Positions 1 to 9,852 of a stretch of DNA of 64,000 bases are shown here, in pieces (position 1 is the first letter of the stretch; every line of letters begins with the position of its first letter). This DNA is from Aurelia coerulea. Taxonomy: Eukaryota; Cnidaria; Scyphozoa; Semaeostomeae; Ulmaridae. The translations under genes were made by a program, and so were the position numbers. Below the pieces are notes generated by a model, which saw nothing but the letters and a program-made list of their open reading frames with translations, did no database searches and was not told the DNA's origin. The stretch spans positions 8,415,501 through 8,479,500 of the forward strand of contig CM076959.1 of assembly GCA_039566865.1 (NCBI GenBank). The letters are read 5' to 3'.

Positions 1-1
1 T

Positions 2-1645
2 GGTTTCCTTCACATATGGCCTGAAGACATTGAAACAGTGGCAACAGCGGAAAGTGAAGAGGAAGCAAAGAAAATAAAGGAAATCTTGGCAACGACGGTC
101 AGTGAACCAGACAGTATCGATGAGCTAATGCACCGTTTCTCTTACAAAAAGGCAATTCGAATAACTGGTTGGATTCTGCGATTCAAGAGGAACTGTACAA
201 ACAGAGAGAAGAGATATAGACCGCTGGTGACAGAGGAAATCAATGCAGCAAACGAAATTTGGATCAAAAGAGTCCAAGGGGGAGTGAATGAAGACCCAAA
301 GTTCAAGCAACATGTTAGCCAATTCAATTTAAAGCAAGACAACAGAGGAATCTACATATGTATCGGTAGAATTCAAGGCGTCTATCCTGTGTACCTACCA
401 ACACATTCAAAATTCACCGAGAAAATCGTGATGGGCGCTCATCTCGCTACATTGCACGGGGGAGTTGGATTAACCATGACAAGGATAAGAGAGCATTACT
501 GGATACCTAGATTACGCCAACTGACAAAGAAGACCATACGGAGCTGTTTTGGCTGCAAGCGTTTCCAAGCAGTTGCACTGAAGAAGCCACCAACAGCTAA
601 GCTACCAGTAGAACGTACAACTGGAGACAGACCATACCAGGTGATTGGGCTAGACTTCGCAGGCCCAATAATTTACAAGAAAAGTGAGAAAGTTTGTGGA
701 AAGGCTTACATTTTGCTGTTCACCTGCAGCCTTACTCGTGCCCTGTGTTTGGAGTTGTTACCAGATCAATCACTGGAGCTATTCTTGCCAACTCTGAAGA
801 GATTCTTTGCGAGAAGAGGCCGACCAGACAAGATATATTCTGACAACTTCTCGACATTTGTAGCGGCAATGAGAAATGAGAAAATCCATGACTACCTTTC
901 TTCAAACAATATCAAATGGCAATTTAATCTTAGCCGGGCCGCCTGGTGGGGCGGACAGTTCGAGAGAATGGTAGGTCTTACTAAGCAAGCCCTATTCAAG
1001 GTCGTCGGCAAAACAACGTTGACGTGGAACGAGCTCGTTGATGTATTGCTGGATGTGGAGCTGACGCTCAATAACCGACCACTCAGTTACGTAGAAGATG
1101 ACGTCCAGATGCCCATACTCACACCCAATGTCATGCTCTTTGGGCAACCAAACTACCCACCAGATCACGACATTGACGATATCGACGATCGAGACCTGAG
1201 GAAGAGAGCACGCCACCTAAATGAATGCAAAAAGCGGATCTGGAATCAATGGAGCAACGAATACCTAAAGGGACTCCGAGAAAGGCACAATTTGAAACAT
1301 CACGGCAAGACTAATACGTTGAATATCGGCGATGTCATGCTCATCAAGGGAGAGGAAAAGAACAGGGGGCAATGGAGAATCGGCATCATTCAACAGCTGA
1401 TTACGGGTAGAGATGGCATTGTTCGTGGAGCAAAGCTAAGAGCTGGAAAATCGACACTTGAACGAGCAGTACAACATCTTTATCCACTAGAGCTTCAATG
1501 TGACGATGCTACAGTAACAAGAACTACAGAGCTAAATGCTGATGCCAGGGAGTTTCGTCCGAGACGTGATGCAGCTGCAATCGCTACACTAAGAACGAAA
1601 GATCAGATGGAAGAAGAGAACCACGAGCCTTTGGTAGAATGGTGA
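2..1645 (+). CDS. BEL/Pao-type retrotransposon pol, C-terminal part (integrase), 5' cut by window edge
   Basis: This is the C-terminal part of a retrotransposon polyprotein. The frame is open from base 2, so the GTG at 38 is not a real start. Numbering from that GTG, a zinc-binding H2C2 domain has H135, H140, C170 and C173. The integrase core follows with the acidic triad D206 (GLDFAGP), D269 (YSDN) and E309 (GGQFER), and a basic C-terminal region of the kind found in BEL/Pao polyproteins. Integrase inserts the reverse-transcribed copy into host DNA. The stop is followed by a purine-rich tract and a TG-starting LTR, as expected at the 3' end of such an element. No frameshift is visible in the part seen. 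The family assignment rests on the integrase motif style and C-terminal region; Gypsy is less likely. Confidence 0.85.
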   Translation, partial: GFLHIWPEDIETVATAESEEEAKKIKEILATTVSEPDSIDELMHRFSYKKAIRITGWILRFKRNCTNREKRYRPLVTEEINAANEIWIKRVQGGVNEDPKFKQHVSQFNLKQDNRGIYICIGRIQGVYPVYLPTHSKFTEKIVMGAHLATLHGGVGLTMTRIREHYWIPRLRQLTKKTIRSCFGCKRFQAVALKKPPTAKLPVERTTGDRPYQVIGLDFAGPIIYKKSEKVCGKAYILLFTCSLTRALCLELLPDQSLELFLPTLKRFFARRGRPDKIYSDNFSTFVAAMRNEKIHDYLSSNNIKWQFNLSRAAWWGGQFERMVGLTKQALFKVVGKTTLTWNELVDVLLDVELTLNNRPLSYVEDDVQMPILTPNVMLFGQPNYPPDHDIDDIDDRDLRKRARHLNECKKRIWNQWSNEYLKGLRERHNLKHHGKTNTLNIGDVMLIKGEEKNRGQWRIGIIQQLITGRDGIVRGAKLRAGKSTLERAVQHLYPLELQCDDATVTRTTELNADAREFRPRRDAAAIATLRTKDQMEEENHEPLVEW

Positions 1646-1686
1646 ACATCCATGATAAAAAGATGACATTTGAGAACTTCCTTCTC

Positions 1687-1700
1687 AAATGGGGGGAGGG
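1687..1700 (+). other. polypurine tract before 3' LTR
   Basis: A run of A then G-rich purines (AAATGGGGGGAGGG) directly precedes TGTCGAGAAT. This is the expected plus-strand primer site of an LTR retrotransposon. Confidence 0.65.
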
Positions 1701-2345
1701 TGTCGAGAATATTCTAGAATATAGTTATAAATCAGTAATAACTAACGCTTACGCATGCCACAGTGTAGTCAACAGCTGAATCATCTTGCTTCGCCATTCG
1801 CCATTTTAGGCCTAATGACAAACATGTAGCCTCGCTTTCGTATAGAAATTGCGTAATCGTACGAAATCGTAATCTAGACACGTAGGGGCTTATCTGGAAC
1901 ATTCTAGGGGTAGGGTGAATAAACACAAAGGAATTCTTTGGACTTTGGACAAATTAGGAGTATTTCATAATAATTTGAGTAGTCATGATAATACAGCATT
2001 ACGCAGCATTACGAGAACATTCTAAGCAAACAGTATAAAAGCTGTAGCCTTACCGTAGAGGAGGGTGAGTGAGTGTAAGTGTGTAAAGCGTAACAGTATC
2101 AACAGTATTAACGTCACATTAACAGTAAAATCAGAGAGAGTAGACATACGCAGTTGTGATCAAGTGAGCTTCAACATCGAGATTCTTTGTGGGTCTATCT
2201 ATCGTGAGTTTTGTTGCGGATTAAAGCGTGATTCCCGACAAGCTTTAGGAATTAATTTGTAAATTTTGTAAATTTTTGTAAAGTAGGCCTAAATTAGCTG
2301 TAATTTAGCTATTCTTTTTATTTTATTTAGCCTACATTAAATAAA
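1701..2345 (+). repeat. 3' LTR of the BEL/Pao element (end approximate)
   Basis: The LTR starts TGTCGAGAATATTC immediately after the polypurine tract. It contains a TATA box (TATAAAA, 2034-2040) and an AATAAA at 2340-2345. The 3' boundary is uncertain: it may end at ACA (2336) or slightly later, and the 5' LTR is outside the window, so it cannot be aligned. Confidence 0.6.
2034..2040 (+). promoter_or_regulatory. TATA box in LTR
   Basis: CAGTATAAAAGCTG lies about 330 bp into the LTR, a plausible Pol II core promoter for the retroelement transcript. Confidence 0.45.
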
Positions 2346-2348
2346 TTA

Positions 2349-2373
2349 TTGATGATGATGATGATGATGATGC
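2349..2373. repeat. (GAT)n microsatellite
   Basis: Eight or so GAT units directly after the presumed LTR end. They encode a spurious poly-His reading frame on the - strand. Confidence 0.8.
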
Positions 2374-3360
2374 TGGTGGATTAGTTGCCTTGAGAAAAAA
2401 AAATGGTGCCCTGAGAGGGATGGTGTTCCCATCTTGTAGCTTTGATTTACGCGGTATGCCACAAAGTGATCAGACGCATGACATTTGAGTTGCAGGCCTA
2501 CTCGTGAGGGCCAAGCTATTGGGACCCTCACAGTGCTGACACAGTATGTCACGCCGGAAATTTGTTGATGTGGCTTAGCCAAACCAGGGTATTCTAGATG
2601 TGCAAAAAATCGAGGAGCCAAGAAGGGGTGGGGGGGAGGGCGAGAAAGGGTTAAAGAATGCACCATACAAGAACTCATATCTATGTCTCCTTGCTCGCCA
2701 TATAAAAACTTTTCAGGCTTTTTTTTTTGGCTGATGAATACAGAGAGGTGATCAGTTCGATATAAATCATTTAGGAGTAACGTCGGGAAAGTGCTATAAT
2801 GAGCAACGAGGCAATGGGCAACGAGTTAACTGAAATAAAGAAGGAATGTTACCTTGGTTAAAGGACAAATGGAACTGCAGTGGCTGTTGTGGCTTACATG
2901 GCTCTGTGAGAGGGGGGTGGCAACTGGATCTGCTTGGGGCTGGGATGCTTGGGTTCACGTGTTCCTTCGCTTTGGAGAGAAACCTTCTGTCATTCGATTT
3001 TGCGCGACTTCTAGGCTCAATTTGACTGGCGAATTCCCTTTGTTTGACGGCTGCAGTAAGGGTAGGTAGGCATCAAGAATGTTGTTGCCAACTCGGGCGA
3101 TTGCCCAGCTTTGCTGCTTGTGGTTCAGTTTCAGAATTTATTGATTCCTTATCTGCAGCAAGCACATCAAATTGGCTATAAATGCACCATTCCGATGTTT
3201 ACTCTTTCGTTTGGTAATTGTCATACACATTGATTGGCTGGCTTGTTGATTTGCCAAGTAATTCTGATCTTGATAGATCCTTCTAGTGTCTGTGCACGAA
3301 TTGAACGGGCAAATCTTTTATCTGTGCGATGGTTCGGTTAAACAGTAGTCGACATCTCGT
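2374..3360. other. unassigned interval
   Basis: No convincing gene, splice-flanked exon or repeat with a partner elsewhere in the window was seen here. There is a short G-run near 2628. Confidence 0.5.
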
Positions 3361-3622
3361 TACTAGAAGCCAGTAGACAGCAAAATCTTCAGAAGGTTGG
3401 TTTGTTTGCGTTTGTACCACAGCCAATCAACGAGCTTCTTTTTAGGCCACGTGATTGACACTTCGTGCATCGCGATCGTCACGAGTCGTAGTTGTGAGGA
3501 AAACCACAGAAAAACTATCTTCTCAACTTTTGCTTGCCGCGAAAATATAATTTTGAAGAACCTGTAGAAATTTGTAATCTGTGTTGTCACATAAATTTCA
3601 TGACCAGGGTTGCTTGCCCATT
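3361..3622 (+). repeat. outer palindrome, left arm, first segment
   Basis: The reverse complement of this segment aligns along its length with 12970-13230. Shared landmarks are GGGTTGCTTGCCCA, a CACGTG-containing block and a TTGGCTGTGG block. It is the outer part of a decayed inverted repeat. The arm resumes at 7453 after a 3.8 kb insertion. Confidence 0.75.
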
Positions 3623-3714
3623 TCTAAAACAAATGTTTACTTCGTAGTAGGCTTAAATCATCTTTTACTTTATACAGTAGTTATTTAGCTGTATGCCTAC
3701 TTTAAATAAATGGA

Positions 3715-3733
3715 ATATATATATATATATATA
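3715..3733. repeat. (AT)n tract at PLE left edge
   Basis: Alternating TA dinucleotides abut the left end of the Penelope-like element. A similar tract lies just beyond its right end (7258-7274). Confidence 0.7.
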
Positions 3734-3893
3734 AAAGGTACTAGGAGAAAAACGGACGCAAAAAACAGACAGATTTTTCAGCACACTGAGGCCTTTCAAA
3801 CTTACGTTATCATCAGAATGTGACTAACTGTAGAGCTAGAGCGTTTTTACGATTTATAAACTAAATAGAGGATTACCGACAGGAAATATAAGA

Positions 3894-4520
3894 TTATTGG
3901 TTCATTATAGCGTGTCCTCTGTTGAAAAGTTTGCTTTCGTATTCTAAGAGTGATTTATTGTCCTTAAGTTTCACAAATGCGTAAATTTTGAAGAAAGGTT
4001 CTTTAAGGTTTTTATTAGATTTTCCGCAGTTATGTACATGTTTTGGAAAATTGCAAGAAGACACTCCGTTTCTTGATTCAGATATGTGATTGTTCATTCT
4101 TTGACGTAAATTCGTTGTTTGGCCGATGTAGTTCATTTGACCATCACATAAATTACACGAGAGAAAATATATGATGTTTTTGCTATTGCAGGTAATTTCT
4201 GATTTGATATCCCATATGGTTCCATTTGCAGTTTTGAAATTCTTCACTGGCTGTAGATATAAACGGCATAATTTGCATTGTGCTTTATTGCATAATTTAA
4301 TTCCGGGTTCTTGTCTCACAAATGGGATGGATGTAAATTTCGCATTCGTTAGAATCGAAGTAAGGTTTGGAGGTTGCTTTAAGGCGAGGATTGGTGTTGT
4401 ATTGTTAAATTTTCTCTTTGTGTCCGGGTCTTGAATGCCTTTGAAAAGGTTCGAAATGGTCTTGATAACATGGCTATGATTTAAACTAGGGTAAAATGTC
4501 GTGACAAGTGGTATAATATC
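3894..4520 (-). pseudogene. antisense copy of the PLE endonuclease region in the left inverted arm
   Basis: Read on the - strand, this gives the same protein as the last 209 residues of the PLE ORF, including the Cys-rich knuckle and the GIY-YIG domain. It has no RT domain and no start of its own; the first residues beyond 4520 are unrelated antisense sequence. Confidence 0.85.
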
Positions 4521-4527
4521 ATCTATG

Positions 4528-4830
4528 CCAATTTCAGTTGACGCAAATGCTACACAAAGCCAAGCTTCAGCAGTCCCCAAACCAAGTCCGTCCAAGCATC
4601 TACCGCCGAAACAGCCACATCAAAATGCTCCACAACAACAACAGCATCAGCGCCCACAACAATTTCAAAAACAACAACAGCAACACCACAGCCAAAGAAA
4701 CCATTTCCATTCTTCACCACCACACCAGGGTTTCCAACGATTCCAACATCAACCTTACAACACTACTGCTTCAAAAAACTACCAAGGCCTGAAATATCCA
4801 AGACCTCCTCCACTCCTTCCGCTAAAATCA
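4528..4830 (+). pseudogene. possible N-terminal Q/P-rich region of the PLE ORF
   Basis: An open frame rich in Gln, Pro and His precedes the RT-bearing frame and lies in a different phase. It could be the PLE N-terminal region displaced by a frameshift near 4800, or a chance low-complexity frame. No motif is recognised. Confidence 0.35.
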
Positions 4831-5670
4831 TCAACCTTTCGTCCTTCCGCTTGGCACACAGACATGTCTCGCTTCTAACCAAAGGACCAAAATTCACCCC
4901 AGTAACCAAACCAAAGAACCCTTTCAAATCTGATATTAAGGATTTCACTCGGAAAGTGAAAATACGAGAAGTTTTTGCGGATAAAGAAAATGAGGATATT
5001 TCATTACATAGAAACAAATCAAATAGACCAATTTACACAAACAACAAAGAAATAAACACCATTTGCAGTTTTATTGAACTTTTAGAACCAGAAAAACATT
5101 TTGCCAACAACAATCTTTCAAACGAAGAAAGAACTGCTTTACAAGAATTGACAGAAAGAGATGATATCGTCATAAAAAGGGCCGATAAAGGTGGCAATTT
5201 CGTCATATTAGATAAGTCTTTTTATAGAGATAAGCTTGTCATGCAGGATCACCTTAATGGAAACGATTACAAAGAAACTGCGCTGAATCAAGATGAGTTA
5301 GTGATGAAAAATATTAAAACTTTCGTAAAAAAGTATAAAGACATTTTAACATCCAAGGAACAAAACTTTATTACAGATTTCGCATGGAAAAGCAGCAATT
5401 TGTACATTCTACCAAAAATTCACAAATCCAAGGAGATTATTAATGCCATAACGAAATCAAACGATGAGTATATAGAAATGTCACCACCTCACAATTTAAA
5501 AGGAAGACCGATCGTTGCAGGTCCAGTATCACCCACACAAAGACTTAGTGAGTTCCTCGACACTTTATTAAAACCTTTCGTCTCGACATTATCGACTTAT
5601 ATAAAGGATGACTGGGATTTCCTTCGAAAACTTCCTTATGAACCGTTAGAAAAAGAAAGCAGATTGTACT
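4806..5670 (+). pseudogene. PLE reverse transcriptase, N-terminal half (frame broken at its 3' end)
   Basis: This holds the region before RT motif A. It includes a block on INLS and a KGPKF-like motif near 4825-4900, and the KRADKGGNFVILDK and LPKIHK motifs typical of PLE RTs. It then stops just before motif A. A one-base shift near 5665-5671 restores the downstream frame. I infer a single-base loss or gain in an otherwise conserved ORF. Confidence 0.75.
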
Positions 5671-7068
5671 TATGACGTCGTCAGTTTATATACAAGCATC
5701 CCACACGCACTCGGTTTAGAGGCTATTGATTATTGGATTAATGCTAGACCTGATCTTGTACCAAATCGTTTTCCCGCCTCCTTTATACTTGAAGCCACCA
5801 AGATTGTACTTCCAAATAACAATTTCATGTTTAACGACAGAATGTTTACCCAAACATCAGGCACCGCCATGGGAACAAAGTTTGCACCACCGTATGCATG
5901 TTTAACTATGGGCTACCTCGAGGAAGCCATCCTTTTTCCAAAGATCTTAAGAAAATACTTCGACGAAAATTCATGTTCGTACCTACAAAATAACTACCTC
6001 CGGTACATGGATGATGGTTTTATAATCTTACCTGTAAATATAAACGCGGACCTCTTTAAAACAGCCTTGAACGAACTCCACCCTGCTATCACGTTTACAA
6101 TGGAGGAGGGGAATTTTTCAAAACATACAGAATCGCTAAATTTCCTTGATGTAGAAGTTATCCTCTCAAATGGATCACTAATCACAACAGACATTTTTTA
6201 CAAAGACACAAATCCACATGATTATCTTAATTTCCAAAGTGCACATCCAAGACACATTAAAGATACTATACCATATAATCTAGCAAAAAGAATTATAGTT
6301 TTCGTTACAGATGAAGAGAGAGTTAAATTTCGTTTACAGGAATTAAAAAACTGGCTTTTGAATTGCAACTATCCCAACTCCTTAATTGATCAAGCATTCC
6401 ACAAAGCAAAATTACAAGGTCCTGCACCGAATAAAACAAGAGATATTATACCACTTGTCACGACATTTTACCCAAGTTTAAATCATAGCCATGTTATCAA
6501 GACCATTTCGAACCTTTTCAAAGGCATTCAAGACCCGGACACAAAGAGAAAATTTAACAATACAACACCAATCCTCGCCTTAAAGCAACCTCCAAACCTT
6601 ACTTCGATTCTAACGAATGCGAAATTTACATCCATCCCATTTGTGAGACAAGAACCCGGAATTAAATTATGCAATAAAGCACAATGCAAATTATGCCGTT
6701 TATATCTACAGCCAGTGAAGAATTTCAAAACTGCAAATGGAACCATATGGGATATCAAATCAGAAATTACCTGCAATAGCAAAAACATCATATATTTTCT
6801 CTCGTGTAATTTATGTGATGGTCAAATGAACTACATCGGCCAAACAACGAATTTACGTCAAAGAATGAACAATCACATATCTGAATCAAGAAACGGAGTG
6901 TCTTCTTGCAATTTTCCAAAACATGTACATAACTGCGGAAAATCTAATAAAAACCTTAAAGAACCTTTCTTCAAAATTTACGCATTTGTGAAACTTAAGG
7001 ACAATAAATCACTCTTAGAATACGAAAGCAAACTTTTCAACAGAGGACACGCTATAATGAACCAATAA
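5671..7068 (+). CDS. PLE RT core plus GIY-YIG endonuclease
   Basis: This frame opens at the motif A sequence YDVVSLYTSIPH (5671 on). Numbering from the ATG at 5827, motif B GTAMGTKFAPPYA is at residues 12-24, the YMDD catalytic box at 60-63, and the Cys-rich knuckle CNKAQCKLC precedes a GIY-YIG domain (IYF near 322-324, YIG at 336-338, then NLRQRMNNH). The RT copies RNA into DNA and the GIY-YIG domain nicks the target. Motifs B, C and the nuclease look intact, but the frameshift upstream of motif A means the copy is probably inactive. Confidence 0.85.
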   Translation, partial: YDVVSLYTSIPHALGLEAIDYWINARPDLVPNRFPASFILEATKIVLPNNNFMFNDRMFTQTSGTAMGTKFAPPYACLTMGYLEEAILFPKILRKYFDENSCSYLQNNYLRYMDDGFIILPVNINADLFKTALNELHPAITFTMEEGNFSKHTESLNFLDVEVILSNGSLITTDIFYKDTNPHDYLNFQSAHPRHIKDTIPYNLAKRIIVFVTDEERVKFRLQELKNWLLNCNYPNSLIDQAFHKAKLQGPAPNKTRDIIPLVTTFYPSLNHSHVIKTISNLFKGIQDPDTKRKFNNTTPILALKQPPNLTSILTNAKFTSIPFVRQEPGIKLCNKAQCKLCRLYLQPVKNFKTANGTIWDIKSEITCNSKNIIYFLSCNLCDGQMNYIGQTTNLRQRMNNHISESRNGVSSCNFPKHVHNCGKSNKNLKEPFFKIYAFVKLKDNKSLLEYESKLFNRGHAIMNQ

Positions 7069-7145
7069 TCTTATATTTCCTGTCGGTAATCCTCTATTTA
7101 GTTTATAAATCGTAAAAACGCTCTAGCTCTACAGTTAGTCACATT

Positions 7146-7168
7146 CTGATGATAACGTAAGTTTGAAA
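7146..7168 (+). ncRNA. possible hammerhead-like core in the PLE terminal repeat
   Basis: CTGATGA (7146-7152), a 3-bp AAC/GTT stem with a GTAA loop, and GAAA (7165-7168) follow the order of a hammerhead ribozyme core. Stem II is short and stems I and III are not evident. PLE terminal repeats are known to carry hammerhead motifs, which is the main support. A mirror copy lies in the left arm. Confidence 0.3.
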
Positions 7169-7275
7169 GGCCTCAGTGTGCTGAAAAATCTGTCTGTTTT
7201 TTGCGTCCGTTTTTCTCCTAGTACCTTTTATTCAGTTTATACTACAGTACCAAGTTTTTATATATATATATATAG

Positions 7276-7332
7276 ACTCAAGAAAAAACACATTCGTTAA
7301 ACGTTTCGGCGCAAGCCTTCATCAGTAATGAC
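7276..7332 (-). ncRNA. PLE-type hammerhead-like motif, - strand
   Basis: The - strand reads ACTGATGAAGGCTTGCGCC then GAAACGTTT, i.e. a CTGATGA box, a GGC/GCC stem and a GAAAC box. It flanks a (TA)n tract and is probably a remnant of a second PLE end. The same arrangement recurs at 39893 (+) and 40063 (-). One unpaired base after CTGATGA departs from the ideal hammerhead. Confidence 0.4.
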
Positions 7333-7452
7333 TTTTCAAAATCAGACAGAGCATACATATACATCTCGAAATTCAAAAAAATATAAAACAATAGCCCAAG
7401 CGGGATCCCGCTAAATACAATAAATCGCAAAAGGTGTAAATATATATATATG

Positions 7453-7770
7453 TTGGTCCACTGCATTTGGTTTTGCGAAATAATTCTTTTAACTTTGGTC
7501 ATTTTATGGACCTCTCGCTTTCAGGGGGCTTCAGCCCCGTCCAAGGAAGTTGATATTTGCCTCTAGGAATCACCAAACGGCAATTCCAACAGCTAGAAAT
7601 CAGTTCCAGACTGGAAATCAAGGTTCCAATATTTAATTTTGAATTTTGATATTTAATTTTGATTTACCAAACAGACGTGTTGCAGCAACTTATCATAAAT
7701 GGCCATCCATTGGCCCTGTCAACTATCTTTGTATAACATTGCATAACGAGAAAATTTGCATGCAAGGGTG
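7453..7770 (+). repeat. outer palindrome, left arm, second segment
   Basis: This continues the arm interrupted at 3622. Its reverse complement matches 12965-12887 and then 8746-8550. Shared landmarks are GGACCTCTCGC, ATCAGTTCCAGACTGGAAA and a TGTTGCAG/GCATAACGAG block. Confidence 0.7.
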
Positions 7771-8032
7771 TCTCTTCTGGGTGCTTCATTGGGCAATAAA
7801 TGTCAATTCGTCCACTGATCATAAAGTGAAATGAAGAATCATTTGTTAGTTCTGCGGAAAAACTACTTTAGGACATCACTATACAAGGTCTGGCAGGCAA
7901 ACTACAAGAGTAGACCATGAAATAACAATGAAATAACTATACAACAGAGTAAGCACAACACAGTTTTGTGTTACAGTATTCATATCTGGATTCTCCAACT
8001 TTAACGGCTGCGATAGAAGATAAAACCCTTAC

Positions 8033-8549
8033 AACATAGGTTTCAAATCTTTAAATCAGCGTAAAAAGGTGGTATGTCCTATTTTTTCCAACTGAAATGG
8101 CTTAAATGAAACTTTAGCTACCTATCTATAATTCTACCGTTGGACTTTTTGAAAATTTTGACATTTTTTTGAAATTACAGCATATTTTATATTTCAGCTC
8201 ATTTGAGGATGTGATGTCATCAAATTTCTAAATCATAAACCACAAAAGTGACAGACTTTTGCTTAATGCTATATTGTAGACATTCATAAACTAAGCCTTT
8301 CTTGAAAATTATTTCAATTATTGCATCAAACAATTTAGACATTACGATCGTTTTAAGTTTGTTTGAAAATTTTTCTTGAATTCTCGAAAAAGGAGAAAAA
8401 CACTCAAATTCTGAAAATATTGAAGATTTCACAAAAGTCCAACGGCAGAATCATAGCAAAATAGCAAAAGTTTCTTTGAAGCAATTCAGTTCAAAGAAAT
8501 AGGTCAGTGAATTTTACACCAACCTTTTTAAAGATTTGGAACCTCTGAA
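8033..8549. mobile_element. Mutator-like foldback MITE, copy 1
   Basis: A 517-bp element has long (about 110 bp) imperfect terminal inverted repeats, both containing GGTT(T/C)CAAATCTTTAAA and CGTTGGACTTTT. It is flanked by AACCCTTAC (8024-8032) and AACCCTTCC (8550-8558), an 8/9 match. Long TIRs with 9-bp duplications are typical of Mutator-like elements. No ORF. Copies 2 and 3 lie at 14031 and 17476. Confidence 0.7.
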
Positions 8550-8746
8550 AACCCTTCCATTCTGATTTTCCTTGTTACGCAAATTGTGTTGACACAGCCA
8601 CATCGACCATAGAATACGTTCCTGCAACATTTCTGTTGGGTAAGTCAATATTAAGCGTATTGTAAACTTAGTTTCCAGTCTGGAACTGATTTTTAGCTGT
8701 TGAGGATGCGGTTTGGTCGTTCCTATAGGCAATCCTTGCGATGGGC
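8550..8746 (-). repeat. outer palindrome, right arm, inner segment
   Basis: The reverse complement matches 7545-7770. The arm is broken at the TTAA (8747-8750) by the 4.1 kb element and continues at 12887. Confidence 0.7.
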
Positions 8747-8973
8747 TTAACCCTATTCAGGGCAGGCTAAAATGATGTTAGTTTTGGGCAGGGGGGCGTT
8801 TTTTCGCCCCCCCCCCCTCTCCCATTTAATTCCGAATTGGAAGGGGACAATACATTGAAACTTTCAGCATATGTACAATGACCTTTTGTGAGTATAATGA
8901 AGGTATTGTTTTATCAAAAGTCACTTGACCGATTGCTAGGCAACGATCGAATGTTAGACATACACAGAAAATA

Positions 8974-9007
8974 CAAGGAGGATGGCCAGACCTTCCCACA
9001 ATGCAAC
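8974..9007 (+). promoter_or_regulatory. 34-bp promoter-like motif with TTCCCACAATGCAAC, copy 1
   Basis: These 34 bp match the reverse complement of 12184-12217 at 33 positions. The core resembles the ZNF143/Staf-type TTCCCARMATGC promoter element known from animal promoters. It lies upstream of the unknown + strand exons. Confidence 0.4.
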
Positions 9008-9434
9008 AGCGATCATTCAACTATACAAACCGAGGCGCACGCAGATCTCAGATCAGTTGCGATGAGCAAGCTTCAGGCCAGCATCTGTTCGTTTCATGTG
9101 AACATCTGTTGGTAAAATGTTCATTTTGATAATAGTTTGGACAAATTATGAGGCTTGGATCTTAGCTATTGCGCTCGCAGGGCTCGTTTAATGTTTACTT
9201 GAGCAAGAAAAATTGACTCAACTGCACGATCAACGATCGGACGATTTCGCGAATGGGCCTAAGCAAAGAGAGGCGGAAGTTTGTCTGTGGGAATCAAGGA
9301 TGGAGTGACGGGTCTTTGCCTTCAAGACCATAGCAGTATTTATGTCTACTGCATCGAAATTCATAAAATTGTTACCTAAAGATAAGCGATCTGGTAGCTG
9401 TGAGCTTCAACCTGTTTTTGCTGACATTTTACAG

Positions 9435-9580
9435 ACTAGTATACCGAAAACCTGGGTACACACAGGCTGCAGGGTACTGCACCAGCAGGGAAGATTTGTT
9501 GCTAGCAACTGACGATGTTGATGAGCTGTCCCAGCAATATTCACCTTTTAATGGAAGTGCCTTCGAGCTGTTATCATCAA
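9435..9580 (+). CDS. unrecognised host gene X, internal exon
   Basis: The exon is bounded by a pyrimidine-rich acceptor ending TTTTACAG and by the donor AA|GTAAGA. It encodes about 48 residues with an acidic stretch ATDDVDEL, open throughout and in phase with the next exon (phase 1). An upstream ATG-bearing segment at 9062-9111 has a donor-like GGTAAAA but would create a stop at the junction, so I do not join it. No family recognised; it could be a captured gene fragment, as it lies inside a TTAA element. Confidence 0.55.
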
Positions 9581-9664
9581 GTAAGATGGTCATCTCCTTT
9601 AATTTCATCCCAGGCTATGTATTTTGCTTTGATTTTACTGGAACCTTGCCTCTTTCTATTTTAG

Positions 9665-9852
9665 GCCCATCAAACTCAAGACTAAAGGTTACAATTACTA
9701 TGCTACGTGAACAAACTATTCTTAATCTTTCACAATTTCCTGGAGATATCTTTGTTGTTTCATATGAATCTAAATCTATAAGGAGACATTTAGAACTAAA
9801 GACAGTAGAACTAAAGCACATGCAACATTTGGGGGTTAGCTTTGATGAATGA
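9665..9852 (+). CDS. unrecognised host gene X, terminal exon
   Basis: This exon follows an 84-bp intron (9581-9664) ending CTATTTTAG. Splicing preserves the frame through an AGC serine codon. It encodes about 62 residues with charged segments (SIRRHLELKTVELKHMQHLG) and ends at TGA 9850-9852. The two-exon pattern with clean splice sites argues for a real gene or a recently captured one. Function unknown. Confidence 0.55.

Larger units (their letters stand above)
3732..7230 (+). mobile_element. Penelope-like element (PLE) with 789-bp terminal inverted repeats
   Basis: PLEs encode a telomerase-related reverse transcriptase plus a GIY-YIG endonuclease. The arms 3732-4520 and 6442-7230 are inverted copies in register (coordinate pairs sum to 10962 at both ends), so no net indel separates them. 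The right arm holds the 3' third of the ORF and the 3' UTR; the left arm is an antisense copy of it. PLEs often carry partial inverted or tandem copies at the 5' end, as here. The element lies in the left arm of an older palindrome. Confidence 0.85.

Noticed and set aside
2346..2678. - strand frame ending in poly-His
   Set aside because: The His run is the (GAT)n microsatellite read antisense; no other protein-like feature.
3361..3590. - strand frame of 75 residues
   Set aside because: It is within the palindrome arm; the other arm does not conserve the frame.
9062..9115. ATG-bearing segment with donor-like GGTAAAA as first exon of gene X
   Set aside because: Joining it to the acceptor at 9435 creates TGA at the junction; kept out of the gene model.
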